Below are positions 1 through 7,440 of a DNA stretch of 64,000 nt, one piece after another; the first letter of the stretch is position 1; the number at the start of each line of letters is the position of its first letter. Made by a program: the position numbers and the translations under genes. Origin of the DNA: Tateyamaria sp. Alg231-49. GTDB taxonomy: Bacteria; Pseudomonadota; Alphaproteobacteria; Rhodobacterales; Rhodobacteraceae. The stretch spans positions 1 to 64,000 of the forward strand of contig NZ_FRFA01000011.1 of NCBI RefSeq assembly GCF_900143535.1. Direction: 5' to 3'. Below the pieces are notes generated by a model that was not told the DNA's origin, ran no database searches, and worked only from the letters and a program-made list of their open reading frames with translations.

Positions 1-77
1 CCATCGCTTAACCGATGCGCTTCCAGAAATTCCTTCGAAATATCAATGCCTATGCTATCATCTGTCATCATCGTCAT
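1..77 (-). mobile_element. IS110-family transposase, 5' end only (runs off left edge)
   Basis: Read leftwards from an ATG at 77, the open frame gives MTMMTDDSIGIDISKEFLEA and then HRLSDG before the window ends. An N-terminus of the form IGIDISK is the first acidic motif of the RuvC-like DEDD transposases of the IS110/IS1111 family. Only about 25 residues are visible, so whether the element is intact cannot be judged. It marks the left side of an accessory patch that also contains an IS3-type remnant and a tRNA-proximal junction. Confidence 0.7.
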
Positions 78-469
78 GTCCTATGCTTGTCATGCAAGCC
101 CATGAAAAATCCAGCTTGCGTATCCGTTCAGGCCTCATGCGAAGACGGCGGCTGACCATACTCGAAAACGGTCCCTCACGACCAAGCCCAAAGCGATCCA
201 GCCGCCACCACTGCCAGCCATAAATGGCTTGGCCGGCAGTGGCTCAATCTTTGCAGATCGATAAGGAAAGCATAAGACAAGCCCAAAGCGGTCAAGGGAA
301 AACGGCCATTTTTGGTCGATGCTATCGACGATAGAGTACCTAGCGCTACGTCGTAAAGTCGGGATTGGCACTGCATTCGGCACGCTCAAAGACGTAATGC
401 GGCACCCCAAATGGCGTGCTTTATTGTTCACGGGTCAGACGCTTTGGTATGTAAGGCAAGGAGGTTCAA
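78..469. other. Gene-free region between IS110 start and hydrolase gene
   Basis: No convincing gene is seen. Two short minus-strand open frames here lack family features and ribosome sites. The stretch contains two copies of a short motif, AAGCCCAAAGCG (184-195 and 279-290), of a kind that recurs in degenerate form at about 1921. It ends in a strong Shine-Dalgarno sequence, AAGGAGG, just before the ATG at 470. Confidence 0.5.
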
Positions 470-1585
470 ATGAGCTATTTAAAAAAACTCTGTGGCATAT
501 CTGTTGCTGGGTTTGTCAGTTTTGGCGCCAATATGGCAAGCTCTTGCACGTTTATCACACTGACAGGAGCTGATGGTACGGTAGTTGCCTCCCGGACCAT
601 GGAATGGGGTACGTTTGATCTGTCCCCAGTCATGACATTTGTTCCGGCAGGCACTGAGGCCTCAGCAATGAAAATGCCAGATGACAAAGATGGCGCAAAA
701 TGGGTCACCAAATACGACATCGCCGGCGTGACCATGCTGGGCCAGATGCTCTTTGGCGACGGCATAAACTCCGAAGGTTTGAACGTTTCGCTGCTCTATC
801 TGCCTGGGTTTGCGGAGTATCAAGAATATGATCCCGTTAAAGCTGAAATCTCGCTGGCCCCCGTCGATTTTGTTGGCTTTATGCTGAGCCAATTCGCTTC
901 GGTGGCCGAAGTTAAGCAGGCGGCAGAAAAAATTCGAGTGGTGCCTGTTGTAACGCCAGAGCTTGGCGGCCCGGCGCCAGTGCACTTCTCAGTAACCGAT
1001 AAAAGTGGCGATCAGATCATTGTTGAGTTTGTCGGCGGCGAAATGAAAATCTATGATAAGACATTAGGCGTGCTGACCAACTCACCACCGTATGACTGGC
1101 ACATCAACAATGCGCGGAATTACATCAACATGCGATCCGTCGCTTGGCCTTCGGTTAAAGTCGACGGGATTGATCTTGCGCCAATCGGGTATGGAACCGG
1201 GATGTTGGGCTTGCCCGGAGACTTCACGCCACCATCACGTTTTATCCGCGCACTGGCCTGGACTCAGACGTCTCGTCCAACCGATGGAGGAGAAGACACG
1301 GTACACGAGGCTATCCGCATCCTTGCCAACTTCCAGCTCCCGATGGAGGCGACCGACCAAAAGTTGAATCCTGCTGAATTGGAGGTTCTGAAGTACGGAG
1401 GGACGCAGTACACCGTGTCTTATGATCTCCAAAATTTGAAAGCTTATTACTATACAAGCATGAACCCCAACTTACGCAGTGTTGACTTCAAAAAGTTTGA
1501 TTTCGATGCGCTGTCGTCGCCTCTGAAGATTCCAATGCGTGATCAATCGGCCCCGTTTGCAATTGATGTAACACCAACCCCTTGA
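470..1585 (+). CDS. Secreted choloylglycine hydrolase / penicillin V acylase family Ntn-hydrolase
   Basis: The product is a linear-amide C-N hydrolase of the choloylglycine hydrolase/penicillin V acylase family, 371 residues. A signal peptide (about residues 1-25) ends at SS|C, so cleavage would expose Cys26, the N-terminal nucleophile of this family. Arg42 in RTMEW lies 16 residues after Cys26, as in characterised members. The next position (Glu45) replaces the usual Asp. The TNSPPYDWHINNARNY block carries the family's conserved Asn. Gram-negative relatives are periplasmic, and some degrade N-acyl homoserine lactones or penicillin V; bile salts are unlikely in a marine setting. AAGGAGG supports the start. 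It stands alone in an accessory patch next to insertion-sequence remnants. The family is clear; the substrate is inference. Confidence 0.85.
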   Translation: MSYLKKLCGISVAGFVSFGANMASSCTFITLTGADGTVVASRTMEWGTFDLSPVMTFVPAGTEASAMKMPDDKDGAKWVTKYDIAGVTMLGQMLFGDGINSEGLNVSLLYLPGFAEYQEYDPVKAEISLAPVDFVGFMLSQFASVAEVKQAAEKIRVVPVVTPELGGPAPVHFSVTDKSGDQIIVEFVGGEMKIYDKTLGVLTNSPPYDWHINNARNYINMRSVAWPSVKVDGIDLAPIGYGTGMLGLPGDFTPPSRFIRALAWTQTSRPTDGGEDTVHEAIRILANFQLPMEATDQKLNPAELEVLKYGGTQYTVSYDLQNLKAYYYTSMNPNLRSVDFKKFDFDALSSPLKIPMRDQSAPFAIDVTPTP

Positions 1586-1986
1586 GTGCTATCTTAGCAT
1601 CCTAATAAACTGGACCTAAGCCGTTTTGACATATGAGATACGCTTTCCAGACCAATCCCCTATGATGCAATCGAGAGGGGCTTATAATACAGGTGGCGAT
1701 TAAAGGTCGATAGCGGCTGGCTCGGTGTTTCTAATTGGGTTGGCTTTGGAAACCTATTCGTTGGGCAAGGGATAGATAAAAACGGTAACAGTCCGAATAG
1801 TGGCCCCTGCAATCAGACAGATGGAGGGTTTATCCCACTCTGTACCAGTTCATCCATAGCGCAACGAATGGCGGAAATCTCTGACTGGGCATTCGTGCAC
1901 TAGGCAGAGAACGGCTAAACTGAGCCCAAAGCGTCGAAGGCTGCTGATTGCATGGATGTCCGTTTTTCCCGGAACTGCCTATTGGC
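1586..1986. other. Gene-free region with possible degraded coding remnant
   Basis: About 400 bases separate the hydrolase from the TetR gene. No intact gene is recognised. A weak TGCTA/TAGCA hairpin follows the hydrolase stop. The central part contains the open fragment described at 1688-1903, and GAGCCCAAAGCG occurs near 1921. The region looks like decayed sequence, in keeping with the surrounding mobile-element debris. Confidence 0.4.
1688..1903 (+). pseudogene. Possible 3' remnant of a lost protein gene, unassigned
   Basis: This frame is open for about 70 codons between a TAA at 1685-1687 and a TAG at 1901-1903, but has no plausible start. The translation contains DSGWLGVSNWVGFGNLFVG and ends ISDWAFVH. 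The combination of a DSG element, a Gly/Trp-rich strand and a terminal DW helix faintly recalls the C-terminal half of trypsin-like proteases, but the spacing is not convincing. I cannot assign a family. It may be chance. Confidence 0.2.
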
Positions 1987-2583
1987 TTATGCAATGACGC
2001 TTGTAAGTAGACGTTCGGTCATCAATGTTACGTCGACCCAAGGGTAATCGGGGATAGTGTTCATACAAAGAGCGATGCCGATCATTCCCGATATGAGAGT
2101 GTCGGTCCTCACTTGAACATCAGGTTCGTTCGGAAGAACCTCTCGGATCAAATCTGAAAACATTGAGAAGTGTGCCAGGGTCTTTTCGTCGCTAATGAAC
2201 GTACTGACATCCGCCCGGTTCACGTCGTTGGACATAAAGACAAGTCGATACTGATCGGGATGATCGGTCCAATAGGCGACAAAGGTTTGTGCCGCTAACT
2301 GTAGCCGTTCAATTGGAGCAGCAGAAAACTTTAGCCGTTTTTGGATTTCATCTGACATGTCCGATAAGACGTCCGCCCAAAGGTACCGCAGAATATCCGT
2401 CTTACCCTCAAAATGTGCATAGATCGTCATCGGCGAGCATCCAACCTCCTTGGCCAGGCGGCGCATTGAAACCGCTCCGAAGCCTTCTACTCGGTAGATC
2501 TCGAGCGCGTGCTTCCCAATTTTTGCTTGGTACTCAAGAATATCGATCTCACTGCGGCGGGGTCTGCCTGCGCGTCTAGTCAT
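1987..2583 (-). CDS. TetR/AcrR-family transcriptional regulator
   Basis: The protein has an N-terminal helix-turn-helix typical of TetR repressors, including VSMRRLAKEVGCSPMTIYAH followed by FEGKTDIL, and a C-terminal ligand-binding half without assignable specificity. I chose the ATG at 2583 (MTRRAGR, 198 residues) because GGAG lies at a suitable distance. An upstream ATG at 2598 would add five residues (MECPT). It is divergent from the DUF4345 gene at 2708. Two near-identical palindromes in the shared promoter suggest that it represses itself and that neighbour. Its base composition appears lower in G+C than most of the window. Confidence 0.85.
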   Translation of the reverse strand: MTRRAGRPRRSEIDILEYQAKIGKHALEIYRVEGFGAVSMRRLAKEVGCSPMTIYAHFEGKTDILRYLWADVLSDMSDEIQKRLKFSAAPIERLQLAAQTFVAYWTDHPDQYRLVFMSNDVNRADVSTFISDEKTLAHFSMFSDLIREVLPNEPDVQVRTDTLISGMIGIALCMNTIPDYPWVDVTLMTERLLTSVIA

Positions 2584-2605
2584 GGTTGGGCACTCCATTT
2601 TAATC

Positions 2606-2619
2606 TGGAACGCGTCCCA
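2606..2619. promoter_or_regulatory. Putative TetR operator 1
   Basis: TGGAACGCGTCCCA is a near-palindrome fitting TGGNACGCGTNCCA. A second copy with one different base lies 47 bases further right (2653). Both lie in the divergent promoter between the TetR gene and the DUF4345 gene, the usual place for the regulator's own operators. Function is inferred. Confidence 0.55.
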
Positions 2620-2652
2620 AATAAGTCTTGCGCTGTCAAGTTTGTATTAATA

Positions 2653-2666
2653 TGGAACGCGTGCCA
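2653..2666. promoter_or_regulatory. Putative TetR operator 2
   Basis: TGGAACGCGTGCCA matches the operator-like site at 2606 in 13 of 14 positions and lies 42 bases before the DUF4345 start. The repeated ACGCGT core flanked by TGG/CCA half-sites suggests binding by a dimeric repressor. Confidence 0.55.
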
Positions 2667-2707
2667 AGTATTTTTCACCCTCACGGCCTGCCTTTAGGAG
2701 AAATGAA

Positions 2708-3127
2708 ATGAAGAAGATCAAATTGCTGAACGCGGTTGTCGTTATCATTGGTGCCGTCATCATGTTCCTAGGTTTGAACGTCGGCCTCGGCGGGATTAAG
2801 ACACTGGGATGGCAATCAACCCGTGATTTTGTGTCGATCACCGATGCGGCAACATTCCATACTCAAGATAGCCACATACGATTTATTGGTGGTGTCTGGT
2901 TTGGCGTCGGTGCTGCGTTCATAATCGGAGGTTTTGCAATGCGCCAGTTTCGCTCAACTTTGATCATTCTATCGGCCATGATCGCAATCGCGGGTCTGTT
3001 TCGACTAAGTAGCATGGATACCGGGGGGGTGTTTAGCGCTGCCATTGCCCCGTCCTTCGCATTCGAACTTGTTGGTTTTCCGCTACTTGCATCGTGGCTG
3101 ATAGTTTCTGACAAACGAGAAGTTTAG
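2708..3127 (+). CDS. DUF4345-family four-helix membrane protein
   Basis: The 139-residue product has about four hydrophobic segments (residues 8-28, 58-80, 84-101, 112-131). It carries the RFIGGVWFGVGAAFI segment between helices 1 and 2 that I associate with DUF4345. No catalytic residues are evident and the function is unknown. A good ribosome site (TTAGGAGA) precedes the ATG. It is divergent from the TetR gene and probably its target, so an efflux- or stress-linked role is possible but unproven. Confidence 0.7.
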   Translation: MKKIKLLNAVVVIIGAVIMFLGLNVGLGGIKTLGWQSTRDFVSITDAATFHTQDSHIRFIGGVWFGVGAAFIIGGFAMRQFRSTLIILSAMIAIAGLFRLSSMDTGGVFSAAIAPSFAFELVGFPLLASWLIVSDKREV

Positions 3128-3334
3128 CTTGTCAAGGATGAGAAGATTTTTGATGGCAGATACTTAGCCGATTGACCTGCAAGGCGGCTTTGTCCCGCAA
3201 CTGAGACGCTAGGCATTGGCGCAGTGAATGTCCGATGCTGGAAAAGCGGCCGTTGAAACTTGTCCGTCGTCAGAGTTTTTGGAACCAATGGCGACCTAAA
3301 CTAAGAGAGAGTTTGGCTCATCTGGTTGGTTTGA

Positions 3335-3787
3335 TTATGCGGCGCGTTGTCTGTGTTGCAAGCGGCGCGTTTCGAGCGTCTTTCGTTTGATCCTTTCCCG
3401 TTGCTTTAGAATGGCTTTGTCACGCCCGAAGTAGACGTCTGCGGGTGTGACGTTGTTGATGCTCTCGTGATACCGCTGATGATTGTAGTGGTCGACGAAG
3501 GCTTCGATCTGGGCCTCAAGATCACCGGGTAGGAAGTAGTTTTCGAGCAGGATGCGGTTCTTCAAGGTTTGGTGCCAGCGTTCGATCTTGCCTTGAGTTT
3601 GAGGATGATACGGCGCACCGCGCGAGTGCCTCATGCCTTTGTCTTTCAACCACTCGGCCAGATCCCCTGAGACGTAGCTTGAGCCGTTATCGCTGAGCAG
3701 ACGTGGCTTGTGGACGACATGCACCTGATCACAGCCGGAAGCCTGCAATGCGAGTTCCAGTGTATCCGTCACGTCCTCGGTTCGCAT
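3335..3787 (-). pseudogene. IS3-family transposase, C-terminal fragment
   Basis: The 150 residues match the C-terminal half of an IS3-group OrfB integrase. RLLSDNGSSYVSGDLAEWL carries the second catalytic Asp, and HPQTQGKIERWHQTLKNR carries the catalytic Glu. They are followed by the usual HYNHQRYHES and TPADVYFGR blocks. The frame meets a TGA just upstream of the ATG at 3787, and no first catalytic Asp or OrfA is present, so the element is 5'-truncated and inactive. The break point is near 3790, where an unrelated fragment on the other strand begins. Confidence 0.85.
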
Positions 3788-3797
3788 AAGCCGCTGT

Positions 3798-4028
3798 TTG
3801 GTCGTTCACGTCGACGGTCCTAGCCGTGAACAGGTTCCCAGCATTATCAGAAGCCTGAAGGCCGACTACGCTCAAGAACTGGGTGTTGATGAGCGCTTGT
3901 TTGCGATGACCTTGGATGACCACGATTGGTTGTTAAGTACGTGGCCCGATCACAGGTCCATTCGCGTTCTTTCTGAACTTCTGAGAAGTTTGATCGACAG
4001 ATCTCAAACTCTGATTGCCTCGGTCTAA
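3798..4028 (+). pseudogene. 3' gene fragment, possibly a LysR-type regulator tail
   Basis: An open frame begins at the truncation point of the IS3 fragment and ends at TAA 4026-4028. Only a TTG near its beginning could serve as a start, and no ribosome site precedes it. The translation includes VHVDGPSREQVPSIIRSLKA and then DHDWLLSTWPDHRSIRVLSE before a final helix. That order loosely resembles the C-terminus of LysR-type effector domains. I read it as the surviving 3' end of a gene cut by mobile-element rearrangement. The family is a guess. Confidence 0.3.
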
Positions 4029-4215
4029 AAGGCAGAAAGTGTGTCGACATACATCCATCTCGGACGGGGCAAACAGGGAACGTAAGGTGATACCCTGTAC
4101 CGGTTTTGTACGGACAACCGCCGTTTGGACCCCGTTTGTTCCAGTTTTTGCTCGCACCACCAAAATAAGGAGTCATGAAAAAATCTACTAACCTATTGAT
4201 TTATATGCAGTAAAT

Positions 4216-4292
4216 TGGCGGCCCCGGTAGGACTTGAACCTACAACCTGCCCCTTAGGAGGGGGCTGCTCTATCCAGTTGAGCCACGGGGCC
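4216..4292 (-). tRNA. tRNA-Arg (anticodon CCU)
   Basis: The minus strand folds into a standard cloverleaf. The acceptor stem pairs GGCCCCG with CGGGGCC, followed by discriminator G and an encoded CCA (4216-4218). The D-arm is GCTC-loop-GAGC. The anticodon stem GCCCC/GGGGC closes the loop CTCCTAA, giving anticodon CCU. The T-arm is TAGG-TTCAAGT-CCTA. It reads AGG codons. Its 3' end faces the accessory patch at 1-4215, which fits the common use of tRNA 3' ends as integration sites. Confidence 0.97.
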
Positions 4293-4421
4293 GTATGCAC
4301 TCCAATTATCGGCTTAGAACTGCGTTGTCACCCGCCGCAGGTATGCAAAACGCGCCGAGTCTCTTGAAACATCGCGGCAATTGGCGCTAACTCCAAGAAC
4401 AATAAATTCGAAGGACTGCCC

Positions 4422-5450
4422 TTGACCGATCGCGCCCCACGCCCGCTAACTTTGCGCGATGTTTCTGCAGCATCCGGCGTTTCCGAAATGACCGTCAGCC
4501 GCGTGTTGCGCAACCGCGGTGATGTGAGCGAAGCAACCCGCGCCAAAGTGCTCGAGGCCGCCAAAACGCTTGGCTATGTGCCAAATAAGATTGCAGGGTC
4601 GTTGGCTTCGCAGCAGGTCAACCTTGTCGCTGTGATCATCCCCTCACTGGGCAATATGGTCTTTCCCGAGGTGCTGACAGGCATCAATCAGGTGCTCGAA
4701 GAAACGCCTTTGCAACCCGTCTTTGGCGTCACCGACTACATGCGCGACAAAGAAGAACGCGTGCTGTATGAAATGCTGTCCTGGCGCCCGTCCGGCATCA
4801 TCATCGCGGGCCTTGAGCATTCAGATGCCACCCGCGCCATGCTGGAAAACGCAGCCATCCCCGTGGTTGAGATTATGGACACTGATGGCAATCCTGTCGA
4901 TAGCATGGTGGGTATTTCGCACCGTGCCGCAGGGCAGGACATGGCCCGTGCCATCCTGAAACAGGGTTATAGCCGGATTGGGTTCATGGGCACGTCGATG
5001 CCTCGGGATCACCGGGCGCGCAAGCGGTTCGAGGGGCTGACTGAGGTGCTGGGCAAGGCGGGCATCGAAATCGAAGCACGCGACTTTTATTCCGGAGGTT
5101 CAGCGCTGGCCAAGGGCCGCGAAATGACCAAGGCGATGCTGGACGAAAATCCTGATCTGGATTTCCTTTACTACTCCAATGACATGATCGGTGCGGGCGG
5201 GTTGCTTTACCTGATCGAACAGGGTGTCGACATACCGGGCCAGATCGGACTGGCCGGGTTCAATGGCGTTGACCTTCTTGATGGATTGCCACGCCGCCTT
5301 GCAACGATGGACGCCTGCCGCCTCGACATCGGGCGCGCGGCGGCCAACATCATTCTCGAACGGTTGGCCGGGGCAACAGAACCAAAGCATATCACCCTGA
5401 CACCGACAATTTCTTATGGTGACACCCTGCGTCGTCAACGGCGGCCTTGA
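4422..5450 (+). CDS. LacI-family transcriptional regulator (GntR/GntH-like)
   Basis: The 342-residue protein starts with a LacI-type helix-turn-helix (LTLRDVSAASGVSEMTVSRV, about residues 9-28) and the hinge helix NKIAGSLASQQ. A periplasmic-binding-protein-like ligand domain follows. It is closest in feel to the gluconate repressors of the family. The start is TTG with AAGGAC just upstream. The stop overlaps the next gene (TTGA), so the two are cotranscribed. No sugar gene lies immediately next to it, so its target cannot be told from context. Confidence 0.85.
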   Translation: MTDRAPRPLTLRDVSAASGVSEMTVSRVLRNRGDVSEATRAKVLEAAKTLGYVPNKIAGSLASQQVNLVAVIIPSLGNMVFPEVLTGINQVLEETPLQPVFGVTDYMRDKEERVLYEMLSWRPSGIIIAGLEHSDATRAMLENAAIPVVEIMDTDGNPVDSMVGISHRAAGQDMARAILKQGYSRIGFMGTSMPRDHRARKRFEGLTEVLGKAGIEIEARDFYSGGSALAKGREMTKAMLDENPDLDFLYYSNDMIGAGGLLYLIEQGVDIPGQIGLAGFNGVDLLDGLPRRLATMDACRLDIGRAAANIILERLAGATEPKHITLTPTISYGDTLRRQRRP

Positions 5451-6655
5451 CCCCCTTCACTCTGACGAACAGCGCGGCTCGCCGCGTGTTTCTGGACCGC
5501 CACGCCTTGACCGATGCTCCGCAGGGAGCGGCCCATGGTCAGGATTTGCTCAACCTGATTGAGCGACTGGGGTTTGTGCAACTCGACAGCATCAACACGG
5601 TGGCGCGTGCCCACGATCTTATCCTGTTTTCGCGAAAGGCCCGGTACCGACCAAAGGCACTAAAACTGCTTTACGAACGCGATCGGGCGCTGTTCGAACA
5701 CTGGACCCATGATGCAGCCGTCGTCCCAATTTCCTTTTATCCGTATTGGCATATGCGCCGCGAGCGGGACGCGGCCCTTCTGAGGCGGCGTTGGAAAGAT
5801 TGGCGTCGCGACGGTTTTGAGGGGCAGTTCCAATCTGTCCTCGACATGATCCGCGAACGGGGCCCAGTCTGTTCGGCGCAGGTCGGAGAGGGCGAAAAAC
5901 GCGGGTCAGGCGGGTGGTGGGACTGGCATCCTTCCAAAACGGCGCTGGAATACCTGTGGCGCAGCGGAGCGTTGACCGTCGTGAAGCGGCAGGGCTTTCA
6001 GAAATACTATGATTTGACAGAACGCGTGATTGACCGCACGACCATCGGAAACGCACCTGATACAGAAGAGACCATCGACTGGTGCTGCCGTGAGGCGTTG
6101 ACCCGGCTGGGCTTTGCCACTCATGGCGAGTTGGCGGCGTTCTGGGATCACATTTCCCCTGCTGAGGCGAAAGAGTGGTGCACCCGGGCGCTGGCAACGG
6201 GGCGGATCATCCAGATTTGTATCACCTGCGTCGATGGCACCGTCCGCCCCGCTTACGCGTGGCCAGACCTGCCTGATTGCCCAACCCAAAAATCTGACCC
6301 AACCCCACGATTGCGAGTTCTCAGCCCGTTTGACCCGGCCCTGCGCGATCGCAAACGGGCAGAGCGCCTGTTTGGCTTTGACTACCGCATCGAAATCTTT
6401 GTACCCGAGCCGAAACGCAAATACGGCTACTACGTCTTTCCACTTCTTGAAGGTGACCGGATCGTCGGACGTATCGACATGAAGGCATTTCGGGCCGAAG
6501 ACACCCTGCGCGTGCGTGCTGTTTGGCCAGAGCGTGGGGTGCGCTGGGGCAAAGGCCGCCAGCGCGCGCTTGAAACTGAACTGGATCGCGTTCTGCGTTT
6601 GGCTGGTGTGTCTAAACTCGCATTTGAAGATGCATGGTTGCGTACCCCACTTTAA
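5447..6655 (+). CDS. AlkZ-like (AZL) DNA glycosylase, AlkX/YcaQ family
   Basis: The 402-residue product belongs to the winged-helix HTH_42 family (COG3214), whose E. coli member YcaQ/AlkX unhooks interstrand DNA crosslinks. The catalytic motif QxD of the AlkX subgroup is present as Q45-L46-D47 in GFVQLDSINTVARAHDLILF. The winged-helix tandem follows, and the C-terminal barrel ends with GRIDMKA. The start is TTG overlapping the LacI stop. Its role would be repair of crosslinked or bulky N-alkylated DNA in the cytoplasm. Family confidence is high; crosslink specificity is inferred from the motif. Confidence 0.8.
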   Translation: MTPFTLTNSAARRVFLDRHALTDAPQGAAHGQDLLNLIERLGFVQLDSINTVARAHDLILFSRKARYRPKALKLLYERDRALFEHWTHDAAVVPISFYPYWHMRRERDAALLRRRWKDWRRDGFEGQFQSVLDMIRERGPVCSAQVGEGEKRGSGGWWDWHPSKTALEYLWRSGALTVVKRQGFQKYYDLTERVIDRTTIGNAPDTEETIDWCCREALTRLGFATHGELAAFWDHISPAEAKEWCTRALATGRIIQICITCVDGTVRPAYAWPDLPDCPTQKSDPTPRLRVLSPFDPALRDRKRAERLFGFDYRIEIFVPEPKRKYGYYVFPLLEGDRIVGRIDMKAFRAEDTLRVRAVWPERGVRWGKGRQRALETELDRVLRLAGVSKLAFEDAWLRTPL

Positions 6656-6693
6656 CCAATTGCGCGCAGTCCCAAAGCCGTTAGGTTCGCCAT

Positions 6694-7440
6694 ATGCAAA
6701 CCGCTTCATTCGTTCCAACAATCCGATCCGTGGGCCTGAATGGCCTGCTCGTAACATTTGGCGAACGTGCGACTGACGCGGCAAACCGCGCGGCCATCGC
6801 TTTTCGGGCCGAGGTAGACTCCATGGCTTGGCCCGAGATTGCCGAAAGCAGCAGTACGCTGGCGTCCGCATTTTTTCGTGTGGATTTGGCAGAGCATGAT
6901 TTTGAGGGCCTGAGAGACCGTTTGAACGCTGTTTTGGCTTCCAAGGACTGGACCACAACTGCGCTGCCTTCGAACCGAACACTGTGGACCATTCCAGCCG
7001 TATTTGGCGGCCCCCGCGCGCCACAATTGGCCGAGGCCGCAGAGGCCGCAGGGCTGAGCGTTGCCCAAGCCGAGGCCGCGCTGACCTCGACAAGGCTGCG
7101 CGTTCTCACCTTGGGCTTTGCGCCCGGCCAACCCTATCTTGGGACTTTGGGCGAAGAATGGAATATCCCGCGTCAGGTCGGCCTGTCCCCCAATATTCCC
7201 GCTGGTGCGCTGGTCGCCGCCGTGCGTCAGATTTGCCTCTTTACCAAGGACACACCCACCGGCTGGCGCCATGTTGGCCAATCCGCCTTTGCCTGTTTTC
7301 GCCCATCCAGCACGACACCCTTCCCCCTCGCACCCGGGGATGAGGTACAATTCACTGCAATCACCGACCAAGAGTTGGCACGCATAGAGGCGCATAATGC
7401 GGACGGTGCAGGCGGTGCATTGCGCGAGGTGCTCGAATGA
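6694..7440 (+). CDS. pxpB: 5-oxoprolinase subunit PxpB
   Basis: The 248-residue product matches the KipI/PxpB subunit of the prokaryotic ATP-dependent 5-oxoprolinase, which opens 5-oxo-L-proline to glutamate together with PxpA and PxpC. The diagnostic stretch GFAPGQPYLG (about residues 145-154), with the following PRQVGLSPNIPAGALV, is intact. It overlaps pxpC by four bases (ATGA), and pxpA follows, giving the usual B-C-A operon. The product is cytoplasmic. Confidence 0.9.
   Translation: MQTASFVPTIRSVGLNGLLVTFGERATDAANRAAIAFRAEVDSMAWPEIAESSSTLASAFFRVDLAEHDFEGLRDRLNAVLASKDWTTTALPSNRTLWTIPAVFGGPRAPQLAEAAEAAGLSVAQAEAALTSTRLRVLTLGFAPGQPYLGTLGEEWNIPRQVGLSPNIPAGALVAAVRQICLFTKDTPTGWRHVGQSAFACFRPSSTTPFPLAPGDEVQFTAITDQELARIEAHNADGAGGALREVLE

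Noticed and set aside
135-431. Minus-strand open frames near the left edge
   Set aside because: They have no start context, no family resemblance, and are continuous with decayed sequence next to the IS110 start.
3847-4176. Minus-strand open frames over 3847-4176 (109 and 76 codons)
   Set aside because: They cross the gene tail at 3798-4028 and the tRNA-proximal spacer; I could not match either to an integrase or any other family.
4164-4211. Twelve-codon plus-strand frame (MKKSTNLLIYMQ) with AAGGAG next to the tRNA
   Set aside because: It has a good ribosome site but is too short to support as a gene without conservation data.
4340-4400. Possible LacI operator upstream of 4422 (GGCGCTAA region)
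   Set aside because: Symmetry is poor and no second copy exists.
5906-7093. 395-codon minus-strand frame
   Set aside because: It spans the AlkX-like and pxpB genes on the opposite strand and lacks family features.
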